From NCBI GenBank assembly GCA_025997075.1, contig BNUC01000160.1, positions 1-7,344 of the forward strand: a stretch of DNA of 7,344 bases, given 5' to 3'. This DNA comes from Betaproteobacteria bacterium (GTDB lineage Bacteria; Pseudomonadota; Gammaproteobacteria; Burkholderiales; Rhodocyclaceae). The notes under the pieces are model-generated. The model saw only the letters and a program-made list of their open reading frames with translations, was not told the DNA's origin and ran no database searches. Shown in pieces: positions 5,716 through 7,344 of this stretch. A program made the position numbers and the translations under genes. Numbering within the stretch: the first letter of the stretch is position 1; each line of letters opens with the position of its first letter.

Positions 5716-6723
5716 ATGACTATAAATGAAATGTCTACTTACAGAAATGCAAGGATTGTTGGAATGATCAAGAATATTTCTGTCGCCGTCGTTGCCGTGG
5801 CATGTGTTGGCTTGGCGCAGGCACAGAATTATCCGTCGAGGCCGATCAAGCTGATCGTGCCGTGGCCTGCCGGCGGTGGCGTCGACACGTCGGCGCGGAT
5901 CCTTTCACAGCCATTGGCGGAGCGTCTGGGTCAGCCCATCGTTATTGAAAACAAGCCGGGCGCGGGCGGCAATATCGGTACGGCGGTGGCTGCTCAGGAA
6001 AAACCGGATGGCTATTCGCTGCTGATGGCGTCGATCTCGCCCAATTCCGTCAACATTCACCTGTATGCGAAACTTGATTTCGACCCGGTCAAGGATTTTG
6101 CGCCCATAGCGTATGGTTACACCGTGCCAAGTTTCCTGGTTGTGCCCGCTTCATCGCAATTCAATACAGCGCAGGAACTTGTTGCGTTCGCCAAGGCGAA
6201 TCCAGGAAAACTGAATTTTGGTTCTTCCGGAATCGGTTCCTCGCAACATCTGGCGACCATCATGGTACAAATGGCGACGGGCATCGATGTCGTGCATGTC
6301 CCTTTCAAGGGTACGGCTCCGGCCGAAACGGCGTTGCTTGCGTCACAAGTCGATTTCATGCTCGATCCACCCACGTGTTTCCCCCATATTCAAGCGGGAA
6401 AACTCAAAGTGCTCGCTGTGGGTTCGCCTAAACGCAATCCGGCGATGCCTGATGTTCCTACCTTCGACGAACTGGGAATTCCCGGTGTATATACGGCCGT
6501 TTATTATGGCTTTATGGCGCCCGCCAATACACCCAAAGAGATCATCACCCGCCTGAACAAGGAAGTTAATGAAGTTCTTCAGACAGAAGAAGTTCGTACC
6601 CGGATCACCAAAATGGGTGGTGTAATCACCATCGCGCCTCCGGAGGATTTCGGAAATTTCGCCAACTCCGAACTGGTGCGTTATGGAGAGATCGTGAAAC
6701 GCGCAGGCGTGAAGATCGATTAA
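5716..6723 (+). CDS. Tripartite tricarboxylate-type substrate-binding protein (Bug/TctC family)
   Basis: This 335-residue periplasmic binding protein belongs to the Bug (Bordetella uptake gene)/TctC family, unrelated to DctP. The signature runs throughout: YPSRPIKLIVPWPAGGGVD (39-57), IENKPGAGGNIGT (77-89), GSSGIGSSQHLA (169-180), VPFKGTAPAE (195-204) and RNPAMPDVPTFDELG (240-254). An N-terminal signal peptide ends near AQAQ (34-37). Two starts are possible. ATG 5716 follows a purine-rich stretch containing AAGAGG. ATG 5764 has AAGGA 8 bases upstream and gives 319 residues with a conventional short signal peptide; it may well be the true start. No TctA or TctB membrane partner is in the window, as is usual for the many orphan Bug genes of Burkholderiales. 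Bug proteins bind carboxylates or small related compounds. Ligand unknown; family call is firm. Confidence 0.92.
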   Translation: MTINEMSTYRNARIVGMIKNISVAVVAVACVGLAQAQNYPSRPIKLIVPWPAGGGVDTSARILSQPLAERLGQPIVIENKPGAGGNIGTAVAAQEKPDGYSLLMASISPNSVNIHLYAKLDFDPVKDFAPIAYGYTVPSFLVVPASSQFNTAQELVAFAKANPGKLNFGSSGIGSSQHLATIMVQMATGIDVVHVPFKGTAPAETALLASQVDFMLDPPTCFPHIQAGKLKVLAVGSPKRNPAMPDVPTFDELGIPGVYTAVYYGFMAPANTPKEIITRLNKEVNEVLQTEEVRTRITKMGGVITIAPPEDFGNFANSELVRYGEIVKRAGVKID

Positions 6724-6738
6724 AGTATCGTGCCCTTG

Positions 6739-6781
6739 CCCATTCTCTTTCTTTCGCAAGGCGAGGTTGGAAGAGAATGGG
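6739..6781 (+). terminator. Stem-loop after the Bug gene
   Basis: CCCATTCTCTT (6739-6749) pairs perfectly over 11 bases with AAGAGAATGGG (6771-6781). Inside, TCGC (6754-6757) can pair with GCGA (6761-6764). It begins 15 bases after the stop codon, where a terminator is expected, but no T-run follows on either strand. It may be a Rho-assisted end or a 3' stabiliser. The same hairpin reappears at 7301-7343 and is the place where the anomalous right-end sequence switches strand. Confidence 0.5.
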
Positions 6782-6881
6782 TTAGGTTAAGTAAAGGGTG
6801 CTTAATCAGAAAAAATGAAGTGGCATAACGCCGTTCATCAAAGAGGAAGGAAGAATGAACACTCATGTACAACGAATCGGC
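6771..6881 (+). repeat. Left arm of a perfect 111-base inverted repeat
   Basis: Every base from 6771 to 6881 is found in reverse complement at 7201-7311 (paired positions sum to 14082). The arm includes one side of the Bug-gene hairpin, the spacer, and the ribosome binding site and first codons of the small ORF at 6855. The match stops sharply at both ends. Perfect identity means the copy is very recent or artificial. Confidence 0.97.
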
Positions 6882-6923
6882 TTGATATCCGGTTATCGAT
6901 CAATGATCCTCGGGATGTCTTAA
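6855..6923 (+). CDS. Small ORF, possible 22-residue leader peptide before the SDR gene
   Basis: An ATG at 6855 follows the strong purine-rich ribosome binding site AAGAGGAAGG (6841-6850). It opens a 22-codon frame ending in TAA at 6921-6923, only 4 bases before the SDR start at 6928. The peptide begins MNTHVQRIGLISG and ends ILGMS; I recognise no family and see no run of a single amino acid that would mark a classical attenuator. The SDR gene's own site (GGGA, 6912-6915, 12 bases away) is poor, so translation of this frame could feed ribosomes into the SDR gene by coupling. Alternatively it is the remnant of a gene start or a chance frame. The good ribosome binding site is the main support. 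Confidence 0.4.
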   Translation: MNTHVQRIGLISGYRSMILGMS

Positions 6924-6927
6924 TATC

Positions 6928-7344
6928 ATGAATCTGAATCTTGACGGAAAAGTGGTAGTCATCACAGGTGGAGGCGCAGGAATCGGCAAGGAAGCGGCGC
7001 TTGAATTTGCGCGCGAAGGCTGCCATGTCGCTGTTTGCGGGCGCAATCTGAACAGGCTTGAAGAAACCAGAAAAGAACTTGAACGCCTGAACTGCAAAGC
7101 CTACTTAGAAGCCGTCAATGTCACGGATATTCCCGCAATGAAAGCCTTCGCAGCCAATGTGGTAAAAAACCTTGGCGGACTCGATATCTGGGTAAACAAC
7201 GCCGATTCGTTGTACATGAGTGTTCATTCTTCCTTCCTCTTTGATGAACGGCGTTATGCCACTTCATTTTTTCTGATTAAGCACCCTTTACTTAACCTAA
7301 CCCATTCTCTTTCTTTCGCAAGGCGAGGTTGGAAGAGAATGGGT
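6928..7344 (+). CDS. Short-chain dehydrogenase/reductase, N-terminal part, broken at codon 92-93
   Basis: The first 92 residues are a classical SDR (Rossmann fold, NAD(P)-dependent oxidoreductase, cytoplasmic). They show the cofactor loop TGGGAGIG (residues 13-20), CGRN (37-40) at the end of the second strand, NVTD (64-67) for the adenine pocket, and LDIWVNNA (85-92). The family then expects Gly (NNAG), but codon 93 reads Asp, and from 7201 on the DNA is the reverse complement of 6881-6771. The frame stays open to the window edge, so 47 residues without SDR character (DSLYMSVHSS onward) are attached; the catalytic Ser and YxxxK region is absent. The true gene is about 250 codons and cannot be seen. 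The junction lies within 7201-7205, where GCCG is shared between the expected GCC-GGN and the inverted copy. The start has only a weak ribosome binding site and a leader ORF before it. Confidence 0.8.
   Translation, partial: MNLNLDGKVVVITGGGAGIGKEAALEFAREGCHVAVCGRNLNRLEETRKELERLNCKAYLEAVNVTDIPAMKAFAANVVKNLGGLDIWVNNADSLYMSVHSSFLFDERRYATSFFLIKHPLLNLTHSLSFARRGWKRMG
7201..7311 (-). repeat. Right arm of the 111-base inverted repeat
   Basis: This is an exact reverse complement of 6771-6881. It begins inside the NNA codons of the SDR gene and ends at the last base of the CCCATTCTCTT hairpin arm. It is not sequence that belongs in an SDR gene. Confidence 0.97.
7301..7344 (+). repeat. Direct copy of the Bug-gene hairpin (44 bases) at the window end
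   Basis: Bases 7301-7344 equal 6739-6782 in forward orientation, including the 21-base loop. The preceding inverted copy predicts the loop in the opposite orientation, so the strand changes a second time within the 11-base arm shared by both readings (7301-7311). The copy may continue past the window. Confidence 0.95.

Noticed and set aside
6771..7344. Transposon or MITE with terminal inverted repeats
   Set aside because: No transposase, no target-site duplication visible, and the SDR N-terminus lies between the arms; the fold-back structure explains the pattern more simply.

Overview
The window looks like a carboxylic-acid uptake and catabolism cluster from a proteobacterium, most likely a betaproteobacterium of the Burkholderiales. 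The reason is the mix of a tripartite tricarboxylate-type (Bug/TctC) binding protein, a TRAP transporter and an Ldh2/RraA enzyme pair, a combination typical of that order. Base composition is moderate, and the TRAP membrane genes and intergenic gaps are visibly more AT-rich than the Bug gene. The taxonomic assignment is inference. All convincing genes lie on the + strand.

Layout. Positions 2-484 hold the C-terminal half of an Ldh2-family malate/lactate-type dehydrogenase, cut by the left edge. Then comes an RraA-like aldolase-family gene (510-1217). After a candidate promoter overlapping the end of that gene there is a TRAP transporter locus with two tandem copies of the periplasmic binding protein (1328-2344 and 2500-3516), the small membrane subunit dctQ (3651-4208) and the large membrane subunit dctM (4244-5524). 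Each binding-protein copy is followed by nearly the same stem-loop. A further binding protein of a different transporter class (Bug/TctC, 5716-6723) follows. The last gene is the start of a short-chain dehydrogenase (from 6928), preceded by a 22-codon leader-like ORF.

How the genes fit together. The TRAP proteins would import an organic acid through the inner membrane using an ion gradient. Ldh2 and SDR enzymes interconvert hydroxy and keto groups, and RraA-family aldolases cleave 2-oxo-acid substrates, so a 2-hydroxy/2-oxo (di)carboxylate route is a reasonable guess. The substrate cannot be read from the sequence. The two binding proteins are about 83% identical by hand count without gaps, and their clustered differences fall in likely ligand-facing segments, so they may bind different but related ligands.

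The right end is anomalous. From 7201 the sequence becomes a perfect 111-base reverse complement of 6881-6771. It then switches again, inside an 11-base hairpin arm, to a forward copy of 6739-6782, and the window ends there. The SDR gene is broken at codon 92-93, within its NNAG motif. The double fold-back looks more like a chimeric read or contig-end artefact than a biological element, although an invertible or mobile repeat is not excluded. No RNA genes, CRISPR arrays, insertion sequences or transposases were seen.
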